NCBI RefSeq assembly: GCF_027922045.1
Contig: NZ_BSEX01000018.1
Location: 1 to 64,000, forward strand
Reading direction: 5' to 3'
Length of the DNA stretch: 64,000 nt
DNA from: Microbacterium terregens
Lineage (GTDB): Bacteria; Pseudomonadota; Alphaproteobacteria; Sphingomonadales; Sphingomonadaceae
Of the stretch, positions 1 through 8,495 are shown piece after piece. Below the pieces are notes generated by a model, which saw only the letters and a program-made list of their open reading frames with translations, did no database searches and was not told the DNA's origin. How positions within the stretch are numbered: the stretch's first letter is position 1; every line of letters starts with the position of its first letter. Made by a program: the position numbers and the translations under genes.

Positions 1-204
1 TGCGTCGGCCACGTCGCCCTTGACTGCCAACCCGCGCCGACCGCCCGCCTCGATCGCGGCGATGCAGCTTTCCGCGTCCTCGTCGCGGCTGTGATAGTTG
101 ATGACGACGTTGGCACCATGTTGTGCGGCGCCGATCGCGGCCGCGCGGCCGATGCCCGTCGAGGCGCCGGTGACAAGGACGGTCTTTCCTTCGAGCAGCT
201 TCAC
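1..204 (-). CDS. SDR-family oxidoreductase, N-terminal part (candidate L-rhamnose 1-dehydrogenase)
   Basis: Only the first 68 codons lie in the window; the gene runs off the left edge. I read the reverse strand from a GTG at 204, preceded by a GAGAGG ribosome-binding site. The protein opens with a Rossmann nucleotide-binding motif of the short-chain dehydrogenase type (TGASTGIG, about residues 10-17) and an NYHSRDE stretch after the second strand. Family membership is visible; the substrate is inferred from context. The divergent operon encodes the remaining steps of non-phosphorylative L-rhamnose breakdown, so the missing first step (L-rhamnose to rhamnono-lactone) is the obvious role. It lies 18 bases downstream of the IclR gene on the same strand and is probably cotranscribed with it. 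Confidence 0.8.
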   Translation of the reverse strand, partial: MKLLEGKTVLVTGASTGIGRAAAIGAAQHGANVVINYHSRDEDAESCIAAIEAGGRRGLAVKGDVADA

Positions 205-222
205 GGGTCGGCAATCCTCTCG

Positions 223-1041
223 TTATCGGCGTTTCGGCGGACGGGCGGTGGGGGTCCAGCCAAGATCGCGGCTGATCTGTTCGGCGGTGCCCCGGACTTC
301 GTGGCTCAGCGCTGCCATCCGGTCGTCGTCCATATATTGCGCAGCGCTCGACAGGCTGATGGCGGCGACGATCTTGCCGGACGCATCGCGCACGGGCGCC
401 GCCACGCAGCGGATCAGATCCTCGTTCTCCTCCAGGTCAAACGCATGGCCTGCGGCCACATAGCCCCGCATCCGTTGCAGCCAGGTGGCGTAGTCGATCG
501 AGGGTGCACCGCCCGCCTGTTCGCGCTCGAACGCGCGCTGCCACTCGGCCTCCGGCGCGTCGAGCAGCAGCGCCTTGCCCAGGCCGGTGGAAGTGAGGGG
601 CTGGCGGTCGCCCACGCGGCTGGAGATGTCGACCCGCCGCCGCCCCGGGATCTTGTCTAGGTAGAGCGCGAGCTCGCCGTCCAGCCGGCCGAAATGCACC
701 GTGTCCTCGCTCTGCGCCGCCAGCGCCTCGATACGGGGGCGGGCGATCTGCACCACATCGGCCTGGCTCTGCGCCAGGAACCCTAGCTGCAGCAGCTTGG
801 GTCCCAACTGATAGCCCTCACGCGGGAGGTAGGTGACGAAGCCGCGGTCGATCAGCGCATTGGCAAGGCGATGGGTGGTCGAGCGCGTCAGCCCCATGCG
901 CGCGGAAAGCTCGGCGAGCCGCACCGGCCCGTCCACCACCTGGTCCAGCAGGTCGAGCCCGCGCAGCAGCGTCTGACTGCCCTGCACCTTCGAAGCGGGC
1001 TTCGCCTCCGGCAATTCTTCGTTTGACGCGGTATTTTCCAT
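223..1041 (-). CDS. IclR-family transcriptional regulator of the rhamnose cluster
   Basis: 272 residues, the usual IclR length. An N-terminal winged helix-turn-helix (about 22-85, with LAELSARMGLTRSTTHRLAN as the recognition region) is followed by the IclR effector-binding domain (about 95-260, with the conserved TSTGLGKALL and the late AAISLSSAA stretch). The gene is divergent from the rhamnonate operon and upstream of a rhamnose-dehydrogenase-like SDR. The likely job is sensing a rhamnose-derived acid and controlling both directions; this is inference from position. The start ATG is at 1041. The 172-base gap to rhmD carries two inverted repeats that could be its operators. Confidence 0.9.
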   Translation of the reverse strand: MENTASNEELPEAKPASKVQGSQTLLRGLDLLDQVVDGPVRLAELSARMGLTRSTTHRLANALIDRGFVTYLPREGYQLGPKLLQLGFLAQSQADVVQIARPRIEALAAQSEDTVHFGRLDGELALYLDKIPGRRRVDISSRVGDRQPLTSTGLGKALLLDAPEAEWQRAFEREQAGGAPSIDYATWLQRMRGYVAAGHAFDLEENEDLIRCVAAPVRDASGKIVAAISLSSAAQYMDDDRMAALSHEVRGTAEQISRDLGWTPTARPPKRR

Positions 1042-1213
1042 CTCGTAACATCCTATCCCACAAATTGAGATTGTAAATGGGCATCGCCGGGAGATGCGAC
1101 GCGAGGGCAGACGATCCCCTCATATCATCGAAATCCGTATCACCAGATGGTATCGGTAACAGGCAGTGAGCACGATCGCCGGCAAGGCGGCGTCGAACAA
1201 GGGGATGGTGCGA
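1042..1213. promoter_or_regulatory. Divergent control region between IclR and the rhamnonate operon
   Basis: Two short inverted repeats stand out. ACAA-N7-TTGT lies at 1060-1074, just upstream of the IclR start, and ACCA-GA-TGGT lies at 1142-1151 on the operon side. Their placement fits autoregulation and control of the operon by the IclR protein. The assignment to IclR is inference; no clean -35/-10 pair was recognised. Confidence 0.4.
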
Positions 1214-2407
1214 ATGGCATACACCGGGCTTCCCAGGATCAAGCACGTTCGAGCATTCACCGTCCGTGGCGGCGGGGCCGACTATCACGACCAGGGGGCA
1301 GGCCACTGGATCGACGATCATATCGCGACGCCGATGGCGCGCTACCCCGAGTACCGCCAGTCCCGGCAGAGCTTCGGCATCAACGTGCTGGGCACGCTGG
1401 TGGTGGAGATTGAGGCCGAGGACGGCACGATCGGCTTTGCGGTGACCACCGGCGGCGAGCCCGCCTGCTTCATCGTCGAGCGGCATCTCGCCCGCTTCCT
1501 CGAAGGCCGCAACCCGGCCGAGTACGAGAAGATCTGGGACCAGATGTACTTCTCGACCCAGTACTACGGCCGCAAGGGATTGGTGGTGAATGCCATCTCC
1601 GGTGTCGACCTCGCGCTGTGGGACCTGCTCGGCAAGCTCCGGGGGGAGCCGGTGCATGCGCTGCTCGGCGGGGCGGTGCGCGACGAACTGCAATTCTACG
1701 CGACCGGCTCTCGGCCGGACCTTGCCAAGGACATGGGTTTCATCGGCGGCAAGATGCCGCTCCACCACGGTCCTGCGGAGGGCATCGAAGGCCTTCGCAA
1801 GAACATCGCCGAACTGGCGACGATGCGGGAGCGGGTCGGCCCCGACTTCTGGCTGATGCTGGATTGCTGGATGGCGCTCGACGTCGACTATGCGACGCGT
1901 CTGGCGCTTGCGGCGCACGAGCATGGCCTCAAGTGGATCGAGGAGGCGATCAGTCCCGACGACTACTGGGGCTATGCCGAATTGAAGCGCAACGTGCCCC
2001 GGGGCATGCTGGTCACCACCGGCGAGCATGAGGCGACCCGCTGGGGCTTTCGCATGCTGCTGGAGATGGACTGCTGCGACATTCTCCAGCCCGACGTGGG
2101 CTGGTGCGGTGGCGTAACCGAACTGCTCAAGATCTCTGCGCTCGCCGACGCGCATGGCAAGCTCGTCGTGCCGCATGGCTCGTCGGTCTACAGCTACCAC
2201 TTCGTCATCACGCGCCATAACTCGCCCTTTGCCGAGTTCCTGATGATGCATCCCGGACCCAGCGAAGTGGTACCGATGTTCCACCCGCAGCTGCTCGGGG
2301 AGCCCGTGCCCGTGAACGGCCGCCTGCGCGCGAGCGCGCTCGACAAGCCCGGGTTCGGCGTGGAGCTCAACCGCAACCTGCCGATGCACCGCCCCTACGC
2401 GCGCTGA
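1214..2407 (+). CDS. rhmD: L-rhamnonate dehydratase
   Basis: Enolase-superfamily enzyme that removes water from L-rhamnonate to give 2-keto-3-deoxy-L-rhamnonate. The sequence follows E. coli RhmD (YfaW) closely from memory: the N-terminal IKHVRAF block, [50 protein letters not shown] with a metal-ligand aspartate, and the C-terminal [13 protein letters not shown] chose ATG 1214 (397 residues) because AAGGGGA sits 8 bases upstream and RhmD proteins begin at this point. A GTG at 1166 would add 16 unconserved residues. First gene of the operon with FAH hydrolase, SDR, lactonase and RhaT. Confidence 0.93.
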   Translation: MAYTGLPRIKHVRAFTVRGGGADYHDQGAGHWIDDHIATPMARYPEYRQSRQSFGINVLGTLVVEIEAEDGTIGFAVTTGGEPACFIVERHLARFLEGRNPAEYEKIWDQMYFSTQYYGRKGLVVNAISGVDLALWDLLGKLRGEPVHALLGGAVRDELQFYATGSRPDLAKDMGFIGGKMPLHHGPAEGIEGLRKNIAELATMRERVGPDFWLMLDCWMALDVDYATRLALAAHEHGLKWIEEAISPDDYWGYAELKRNVPRGMLVTTGEHEATRWGFRMLLEMDCCDILQPDVGWCGGVTELLKISALADAHGKLVVPHGSSVYSYHFVITRHNSPFAEFLMMHPGPSEVVPMFHPQLLGEPVPVNGRLRASALDKPGFGVELNRNLPMHRPYAR

Positions 2408-2449
2408 TCTCCTCCCTTTTCCCAAGCTCCAACGAAAGAAGCCTCTCCC

Positions 2450-3307
2450 ATGAAATTCTGCCGCTTTGGTGCCCGCGGATCCGAGAAGCCCGGCGTGGTC
2501 GACGCCCAGGGCGTGCTGCGCGACTTGTCGGGCAAGGTCGACCGGCTGACCGTCCTCGCGATCGCCTCGGTCGGTGATTTCGACGTCGAGAGCCTGCCCG
2601 TGGTCGAGGGGGCGCCGCGCTATGGCGTGCCCATCGAAGGGATCGGCAAGATCGTCGCGATCGGCCTCAACTATGAGGACCATGCGATCGAATCCAACCT
2701 GCCGATCCCGACCGAGCCGGTCATGTTCATGAAGGCGCTCTCCAGCCTCACCGGACCCAACGACGAAGTGATGATCCCGAAGGATTCCACCCACACCGAC
2801 TGGGAAGTCGAGTTGGGCGTCGTGATCGGCAAGACCTGCCGCTATGTCGAGGAGGACGACGCGCTGGCGCATGTGGCGGGCTTCACCGTCGCCAACGACG
2901 TCTCCGAACGCTTTAACCAGAAGGAGCGCGGCAGCCAGTGGTCCAAGGGCAAGGGCCACGACACCTTCTGTCCCGTAGGCCCCTGGCTCGTGACCCCGGA
3001 CGAGGTCGCCGACTGCCAGGACCTGGACATGTTCCTCGACGTGAACGGCGAGCGCATGCAGACGGGCAACACCCGCACCATGATCTTCGACGTCAAGCAG
3101 ATCATCAGCTATGTCAGCTGCTACATCACCCTCTATCCCGGTGACCTGCTGATCACCGGTACCCCGCCGGGCGTGGGCGAGGGCAAGAAGCCCCACAAGA
3201 TCTTCCTCCAGGCGGGAGACACGATGCGCCTTGGGATCGCAGGCCTCGGCGAGCAGCAGCAGAACGTCGTCGCGTGGCGCCACCTGGGTGACGAGGTGCT
3301 GGGGTGA
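2450..3307 (+). CDS. Fumarylacetoacetate hydrolase-family protein, probable 2,4-diketo-3-deoxy-L-rhamnonate hydrolase
   Basis: 285 residues with an N-terminal lid of about 70 and a C-terminal FAH domain. The metal-binding landmarks are present: KIVAIGLNYEDHA, WEVELGVVIGK (the E-x-E pair), NDVSERFNQ and ITGTPPGVG near the end. In the Sphingomonas L-rhamnose route (LRA6) such an enzyme splits 2,4-diketo-3-deoxy-L-rhamnonate into pyruvate and L-lactate. The neighbouring rhamnonate dehydratase, SDR and RhaT make that assignment much more likely than the common automatic name ureidoglycolate lyase. It overlaps the next gene by four bases (GTGA). Confidence 0.88.
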   Translation: MKFCRFGARGSEKPGVVDAQGVLRDLSGKVDRLTVLAIASVGDFDVESLPVVEGAPRYGVPIEGIGKIVAIGLNYEDHAIESNLPIPTEPVMFMKALSSLTGPNDEVMIPKDSTHTDWEVELGVVIGKTCRYVEEDDALAHVAGFTVANDVSERFNQKERGSQWSKGKGHDTFCPVGPWLVTPDEVADCQDLDMFLDVNGERMQTGNTRTMIFDVKQIISYVSCYITLYPGDLLITGTPPGVGEGKKPHKIFLQAGDTMRLGIAGLGEQQQNVVAWRHLGDEVLG

Positions 3308-4053
3308 GTGTCTTCCCGGACCGGTTCGCCGGGCAGGTTGCCGTCGTCACCGGCGGCGCCTCGGGTCTTGGGCTCGCTTCCGCCAAGCGGATCATCGCCG
3401 AGGGTGGGAAGGTCGCGCTTTGGGACGTCAATCCGCAAGCCCTTGCAGCCGCAAAGGACCGTATCGGGGCGGCGCATGTCGTCGCTCTCGACGTGTCGGA
3501 TCAACAGGCGGTCGAGGCGGCTGCGGCGGCTACCTTCGAAGCGCTCGGGCGGATCGATGTGCTCGTCGCTTCCGCCGGCATCACCGGCGCGACCAAGCCG
3601 GCGCACGAGTTCCCGATCGACAGCTGGCTTCGGGTGATCGACATCAACCTCAACGGCATCTTCTACTGCGTACGCGCGGTGGTGCCGTACATGCTGCGCC
3701 ACGGCTATGGCCGGATCGTCAACGTCGCCTCGGTCGCGGGCAAGGAAGGCAATCCCAATGCCTCTGCCTATTCGGCATCCAAGGCAGGGGTCATCGGCTT
3801 CACCAAGTCGCTCGGCAAGGAGCTTGCCGGTAGCGGCATCATCGCCAACGCGCTGACCCCCGCCACGTTCGAGAGCCCGATCCTGGCGCAATTGCCGCAG
3901 AGCCAGGTGGACTACATGCGATCCAAGATCCCGATGGGGCGCTTGGGCGAGGTCGAGGAAAGCGCCGCCATGGTGTGCTTCATGGCGAGCGAGGAGTGCA
4001 GTTTCACCACCGCCGCCACCTTCGACACGTCCGGGGGGCGCACAACCTTCTGA
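3304..4053 (+). CDS. SDR-family dehydrogenase, probable 2-keto-3-deoxy-L-rhamnonate 4-dehydrogenase
   Basis: 249-residue classical short-chain dehydrogenase: TGGASGLG cofactor motif, an NVAS strand with catalytic serine nearby, and YSASK (catalytic Tyr and Lys). In the non-phosphorylative rhamnose pathway of sphingomonads (LRA5) this step oxidises 2-keto-3-deoxy-L-rhamnonate at C4 to make the substrate of the FAH hydrolase encoded just before it. The GTG start is inside the stop of that gene (GTGA overlap), so the two are translationally coupled. The precise substrate is inferred from the operon. Confidence 0.87.
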   Translation: MSVFPDRFAGQVAVVTGGASGLGLASAKRIIAEGGKVALWDVNPQALAAAKDRIGAAHVVALDVSDQQAVEAAAAATFEALGRIDVLVASAGITGATKPAHEFPIDSWLRVIDINLNGIFYCVRAVVPYMLRHGYGRIVNVASVAGKEGNPNASAYSASKAGVIGFTKSLGKELAGSGIIANALTPATFESPILAQLPQSQVDYMRSKIPMGRLGEVEESAAMVCFMASEECSFTTAATFDTSGGRTTF

Positions 4054-4105
4054 TCCCGCTGCGCGACCGCCCAAAAGAGGCGGCGCGTCACACGAGAGGA
4101 GACCC

Positions 4106-5011
4106 ATGGAAGCCATTCCGTTCGTCGACGCCCATGTCCATCTCTGGGACCTCGGCCACATCCGCTATCCCTGGCTGACCCCGCCCTTCACCGAGGGACC
4201 CGCAGGTGTCACCGAGCCGATCGCGCGCGATTATCGGATCGACGACTATTGCGCCGATGCCAGGCGCTGGAACGTCAAGGGCATTGTCCACATCGATGCC
4301 GGTGCCGACCCTTCGCAGGCACTCGACGAAACCGAATGGCTGGAGGCGATCGCCGCCGAGCGCGGCATGCCCAATGCCATTGTCGCCTTTGCGCCGCTCC
4401 ATGATCCCGGCGTCGAGCCGCTGCTGGAGGCGCAGGCCGCGAACCCCCATGTCCGCGGCATCCGCCAGATCGTCAACTGGCACACCAATCCCCTGCGCAC
4501 CTACACGCCGCACGACGTCACTCAGGACGACCAATGGTGGGCGGGTTTCGGCCTGCTCGCGCGCTATGGGCTGTCGTTCGACCTGCAATGCTATGCGGGG
4601 CAGATGGCAGGCTTGGCGCCGTTGATCGAGCGCCACCCGGACATCCCGGTCATCATCAACCATGTCGGCATGCCGATCCCGAGCGAGCGCGAGGGGCTGA
4701 CCCGCTGGCGCCACGGCCTGCGTGCGCTCGCGCGATCCCCGCACGTGGCGATCAAGCTGTCGGGTATCGGCTTCATCGACCGGGCCTGGACGGTCGAAGG
4801 CATTCGGCCGTTCCTGCTGGAGGCAATCGACCTGTTCGGGACAGACCGCTGCCTGTGCGCGAGCGACAGTCCCACCGACAAGCTGTTCGCTCCCTTCGAT
4901 CAGCATCTCGAAGCCTATCACGCGATCGTCGCCGACTTCTCGGAAGACGAGCGCCGCGACCTGTTCGGGCGCAATGCCAACCGCGTCTATCGTCTGGAGC
5001 TCGACCTGTGA
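4106..5011 (+). CDS. Amidohydrolase-family lactonase, probable L-rhamnono-1,4-lactonase
   Basis: 301 residues of the COG3618 amidohydrolase-2 type. The metal site opens with DAHVHLWD (about residues 8-15); INHVGMP and a late CASDSPTD supply further expected ligands. The family hydrolyses sugar lactones such as L-fucono- and L-rhamnono-lactone. In this operon it would link rhamnose dehydrogenase to rhamnonate dehydratase. A GAGGAG site precedes ATG 4106. The stop overlaps the rhaT start by one base (TGATG). Confidence 0.88.
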   Translation: MEAIPFVDAHVHLWDLGHIRYPWLTPPFTEGPAGVTEPIARDYRIDDYCADARRWNVKGIVHIDAGADPSQALDETEWLEAIAAERGMPNAIVAFAPLHDPGVEPLLEAQAANPHVRGIRQIVNWHTNPLRTYTPHDVTQDDQWWAGFGLLARYGLSFDLQCYAGQMAGLAPLIERHPDIPVIINHVGMPIPSEREGLTRWRHGLRALARSPHVAIKLSGIGFIDRAWTVEGIRPFLLEAIDLFGTDRCLCASDSPTDKLFAPFDQHLEAYHAIVADFSEDERRDLFGRNANRVYRLELDL

Positions 5012-6069
5012 TGGCCGCAAATCCGCTGCTGGGCGTGCTGTTCCACTGGATCGGCGGCCTCGCCTCCGCCAGTTTCTACGTTCCCTACAAGGGCGTGAAG
5101 CGCTGGAGCTGGGAGATCTATTGGCTGACCGGCGGCGTCTTCTCCTGGCTGCTCGCGCCGTGGTTCTTCGCCGCGTTCCAGACCGAGGATCTGCTCGGTG
5201 TCCTCTCCCGCACGCCCACCCCCACCTTGTTGTGGCCGGTGTTCTTCGGCCTGCTGTGGGGCTTCGGCGGTCTCGGCTATGGCCTGGTGATGCGCTACCT
5301 CGGGCTCTCGCTCGGCATGGCAGTGGTGCTGGGCTTGTGCACCGTGTTCGGAACCCTCATCCCGCCGATCTTCCAGGGCGACTTCCAGGAGAAGCTGCTC
5401 GACACCCCATCGGGCAACATCATCCTGTTGGGTCTGGTGATGACGGTTGCCGGGATCGTCGTCGTCGCGATGGCGGGTGCGCGCAAGGACGCCGCACTTT
5501 CGCCAGAGCAGAAGTCAACGGCTGTCGCCGAGTTCGACTTCCGCAAGGGCATCGTTGTCGCGGTCTTTGCCGGCATCATGTCTGCCTGCTTCGCCTTCGG
5601 TCTCGCCGCGGGCGAGCCGATCAAGCCGCTGTCCGCTGCGGCGGGGACGGGCCCGCTGTGGACCGGCCTCCCGGTGCTGTGCCTCGTCATGTTCGGCGGG
5701 CTCGTCACCAACGCTCTCTGGTGCGCGTTCCTGATCCTGCGCAACCGCAGCGCAGGCGAGTGGCGCGGGGGCGGGAGGGGCGCCGGGGCGCCGTTGCTGC
5801 GCAACTATCTCCTGTGCGCGATCGCGGGCACTGCCTGGTATTTTCAGTTCTTCTTCTACACCATGGGCGAAAGCCAGATGGGCCGCTTCGGCTTCTCGTC
5901 GTGGACGCTGCACATGGCGAGCATCATCATCTTCGGGACCCTGTGGGGTTTTGCGTTCCGCGAGTGGAAGGACGCACACCCGCGCGTTCGCGCGATGGTG
6001 TGGGGTGGCGTCGCCCTGCTGGTACTGGCGACCGTGGTGATCGGCTACGGCAACCTCCTGGGCGCATGA
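5011..6069 (+). CDS. rhaT: L-rhamnose-proton symporter RhaT
   Basis: 352 residues, close to the 344 of E. coli RhaT, with about ten hydrophobic segments. The N-terminus (HWIGGLASASFYVPYKGVKR) and the block GFGGLGYGLVMRYLGLSLGM are recognisable RhaT sequence. It imports L-rhamnose across the inner membrane with a proton, and its presence identifies the sugar handled by the operon. I start at ATG 5011, immediately at the lactonase stop; the frame is open further upstream but that part lies inside the lactonase gene. Last gene of the operon. Confidence 0.92.
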   Translation: MAANPLLGVLFHWIGGLASASFYVPYKGVKRWSWEIYWLTGGVFSWLLAPWFFAAFQTEDLLGVLSRTPTPTLLWPVFFGLLWGFGGLGYGLVMRYLGLSLGMAVVLGLCTVFGTLIPPIFQGDFQEKLLDTPSGNIILLGLVMTVAGIVVVAMAGARKDAALSPEQKSTAVAEFDFRKGIVVAVFAGIMSACFAFGLAAGEPIKPLSAAAGTGPLWTGLPVLCLVMFGGLVTNALWCAFLILRNRSAGEWRGGGRGAGAPLLRNYLLCAIAGTAWYFQFFFYTMGESQMGRFGFSSWTLHMASIIIFGTLWGFAFREWKDAHPRVRAMVWGGVALLVLATVVIGYGNLLGA

Positions 6070-6142
6070 AGTGAGGCTGAGGGGGCCGGGTACGCCCGCG
6101 GATTCCGTGGAAGACTGTCGAGGTTGATCGCCCGGCGCCGGG

Positions 6143-7699
6143 TCAGGCGGAGCGCAGCACATTGTCGGAAAAGGAGCGCGCTTCGACCTCGGACCAGTCG
6201 AGTTCCTCCAGCAGGCGACGGTAGATATCCTCTGCGACGTCCCCGTTCTGCCGCATCTCGTTGAGCGCGGTGCGCTGATGCTCGACGACCTTGAGGTGCA
6301 GCGTGTCGAAGTCGGAGGGCGCTTGCGGATCCTCGGCATGCGCGGCGACTGCCCCCGCGGCGCCATAGCGGACGCGAAGCGCCCTGGCAGCATTGCTCTC
6401 GTCGCCGGCGAGCACCGCGACGCCAGCGTCGATGATCCGGCGTCGCGCGGTACCGAGCTTCGTCGTCAATCCGGCGTCCTCGCCGATGTCGAGCCATCGG
6501 ATCAGCGGCCCCAACGTCAGCCCCTGGATGACGAGGGTACCGATGACGACGGTGAACGCCGCCAGCACGATCAAGTCGCGCCCCGGCATGGCTGCCGGGA
6601 GGGCAAAGGCGGTCGCAAGGGTCACCAGTCCGCGCATACCTGACCAGCCGAGGATCAGCGCGGCACGCCAGGGCGGCGGCTTGGGAAGCCAGGCGGGTGT
6701 ATGATGGCGCGAGATCAAGCCTTCGAACGCGCGTACCAGCAACACCCAGGCGAGCCGCGCACCCAGCACGGTCGCCAGCACGATCAGGGAAAACACGATC
6801 GCGGGAAGGCGCTCGGCGCTGTCCAGCCGCAGGAGCACGTCGCGGGACTGCAGCCCCATGATCATGAAGGCGACCACGTTGAGGACCAGCACGCCCGCAG
6901 ACCAGACCGCCCGGCTCTGGATGCGGTCGCGGGCAGGCTGGCCTAGGGGACGCCGCTGCGCCACCAGCAAGCCGAACGCGACCACGGCCAGCACGGAGGA
7001 AAGATGCAGCCGCTCCGCGAGCAACCAGATCGCGAAGGTGACGGCGAAATCGGCGAGGCTCGAGCCGAGCGTTCCGGAAAAGAGCGGGACGATCCGCAGG
7101 TACAGCCAGGCCGCCGCCAAGCCGAACAGGATGCCGCCGGGCGCTGCTGCGGCGAGAACGAGCGGAGTGGCGGCCGTGTCGGTGTTCGTCGCCAGTGCGA
7201 CCGCCAGCCCGAACAAGAGGAGGGCAGTCGCGTCGTTGAGCAGACTTTCTCCTTGCAGCAGCAGCAGGCCGCGGCGCGGGATTCCCACTTCGGACAGCAC
7301 GGCCTCTGCCGCCGCGGCATCGGGCGGCGCGACGATCGCGCCGAGCGCGAATGCTGCGGCAAGCGGAAGTCCGGCCACGGCGACGCCAACGAACGTGACG
7401 GCGGCCGTGGTGACCAACACGGCGAACACCGCCAGCGACAAAAGCGGAAACCAGAAGCGGCGCAGGCCCCGCAAACTCGTGTGATAGGCTGCGTGAAGCA
7501 GTGCAGGTGCGATGAACAGCGCCATCGCGAGGGCCGGATCGAGGTCGATGTCGGGGGCAAAGGGAAGCAGCGCGAAGCCGATGCCGGCTGCCGCCAGCAA
7601 CGTCGGATAAGGGACGTTGAGCTTGCGCGCGACGACCAGCAGCAAAAGTGCCGCCAGTAGGATCGCGTCCAGGCCTTCGAATAAATGCACCCGGATCAA
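6143..7699 (-). CDS. CPA1-family Na+/H+ (cation/proton) antiporter
   Basis: 518 residues: roughly twelve membrane segments over residues 8-410, then a soluble C-terminal tail of about 100. The family signatures APPDAAAAEAVL and GESLLNDATALLLFG contain the paired acidic residues of the ion site, and WSGMRGLVTLATAFALP is the conserved late helix. It exchanges cytoplasmic Na+ (or K+) for protons. The start is uncertain: TTG 7699 is the longest reading and GTG 7690 is possible; neither has a convincing ribosome-binding site. It converges on rhaT and is not obviously linked to either sugar cluster. Confidence 0.9.
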   Translation of the reverse strand: MIRVHLFEGLDAILLAALLLLVVARKLNVPYPTLLAAAGIGFALLPFAPDIDLDPALAMALFIAPALLHAAYHTSLRGLRRFWFPLLSLAVFAVLVTTAAVTFVGVAVAGLPLAAAFALGAIVAPPDAAAAEAVLSEVGIPRRGLLLLQGESLLNDATALLLFGLAVALATNTDTAATPLVLAAAAPGGILFGLAAAWLYLRIVPLFSGTLGSSLADFAVTFAIWLLAERLHLSSVLAVVAFGLLVAQRRPLGQPARDRIQSRAVWSAGVLVLNVVAFMIMGLQSRDVLLRLDSAERLPAIVFSLIVLATVLGARLAWVLLVRAFEGLISRHHTPAWLPKPPPWRAALILGWSGMRGLVTLATAFALPAAMPGRDLIVLAAFTVVIGTLVIQGLTLGPLIRWLDIGEDAGLTTKLGTARRRIIDAGVAVLAGDESNAARALRVRYGAAGAVAAHAEDPQAPSDFDTLHLKVVEHQRTALNEMRQNGDVAEDIYRRLLEELDWSEVEARSFSDNVLRSA

Positions 7700-7750
7700 C
7701 GGTGCGCGTGGCGATTGGCTCCCCGCCTTGCTGCACGGGGGGCGCTGGCG

Positions 7751-8287
7751 TCAGCGTGCCTCCGGCCGCGGCAGCTTGGTGCCCAGCAGCACCAGCCGAT
7801 CGCCGGTGATCCCGAACCAGTGCGGAACGCCGGCCGGGATCAGGATGACGTCGCCCGGCACCAGCTTGCGTGTCGTGCCGCCGGTGATGCGGCTTCCTTC
7901 GGTCAGCCCGGGTTGGGTAACCTTTGCCTCCTCGAGCGTCCCCCCGGATATCATCGTGCCGGCGCCTGCCACGACCAGCGCGTATTCGGCGTCCTCCGGA
8001 TGCACGGCGGGACGGCCGGGCGCTTTCCAATATTCGAGCGCCGCTATCGTCTTGTCGTCGCGCACCAGCGGCCGGCTGGAGAAGCCTTGCCCCGGCTTCA
8101 TCGCGCGGCCCATCTCCTCCACCTGCGCGGCTACGTCCGCGGCGCTCGCAAAGCTGGTGGGATCGCCGCTCTGCGCCGCGGCCGGTGTCGCTGTGATGAG
8201 CAGCAATGCTGCGCAGGCGCTCCGCCGCAGAAGAGAGCGCACGGACGCGTGGCGCGCTTGCGACGAGGACGTTTCGAAAAGCTGCAT
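7751..8287 (-). CDS. Exported cupin-domain protein
   Basis: 178 residues. The N-terminus looks like a signal peptide (basic VRSLLRRS, hydrophobic core, cleavage near ATPAAAQ, about residue 39). The rest is a single cupin barrel: PAVHPEDAEYALVVAGAGT supplies the first metal motif and GDVILIPAGVPHWFGI the second. The substrate is unknown. It is divergent from the exported Gfo/Idh/MocA gene, so it may share control with the glycoside locus. A sugar isomerase, a binding role, or a generic dioxygenase-like fold are all possible. Confidence 0.82.
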   Translation of the reverse strand: MQLFETSSSQARHASVRSLLRRSACAALLLITATPAAAQSGDPTSFASAADVAAQVEEMGRAMKPGQGFSSRPLVRDDKTIAALEYWKAPGRPAVHPEDAEYALVVAGAGTMISGGTLEEAKVTQPGLTEGSRITGGTTRKLVPGDVILIPAGVPHWFGITGDRLVLLGTKLPRPEAR

Positions 8288-8301
8288 TACGGCCCCTCCA
8301 G

Positions 8302-8320
8302 TTCGACTTCTTTCGTCGAA
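8302..8320. promoter_or_regulatory. Inverted repeat upstream of the cupin gene
   Basis: TTCGAC-N7-GTCGAA, perfect six-base arms, 15 bases upstream of the cupin start within the 208-base divergent gap (8288-8495) facing the Gfo/Idh/MocA gene. It could be an operator or a 5'-leader hairpin; nothing else distinctive was seen in the gap. Confidence 0.3.
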
Positions 8321-8495
8321 GCCTAAGCTGCTGCCGCAAGGATAGGAAGCGGCGAGAGAAACTACCCTGACATCGGCGATCCAGCGAAATTCTAGACGGC
8401 TTTGCTTTCCGGAGGTGGCAGGGACGTGTTTCCCTTGTTAGCCTGCTCCTCGTGCCCACCGGCCTGACGGCCGGGAAAGAAAAAAGGGGGAGAGG

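Noticed and set aside
818..3283. 821-codon open frame on the - strand
   Set aside because: Antisense to the well-supported rhmD and FAH genes; low-complexity His/Arg/Val-rich translation with no domain.
4722..6074. 450-codon open frame on the + strand
   Set aside because: A shifted frame through the lactonase and rhaT genes; Arg-rich with no motif.
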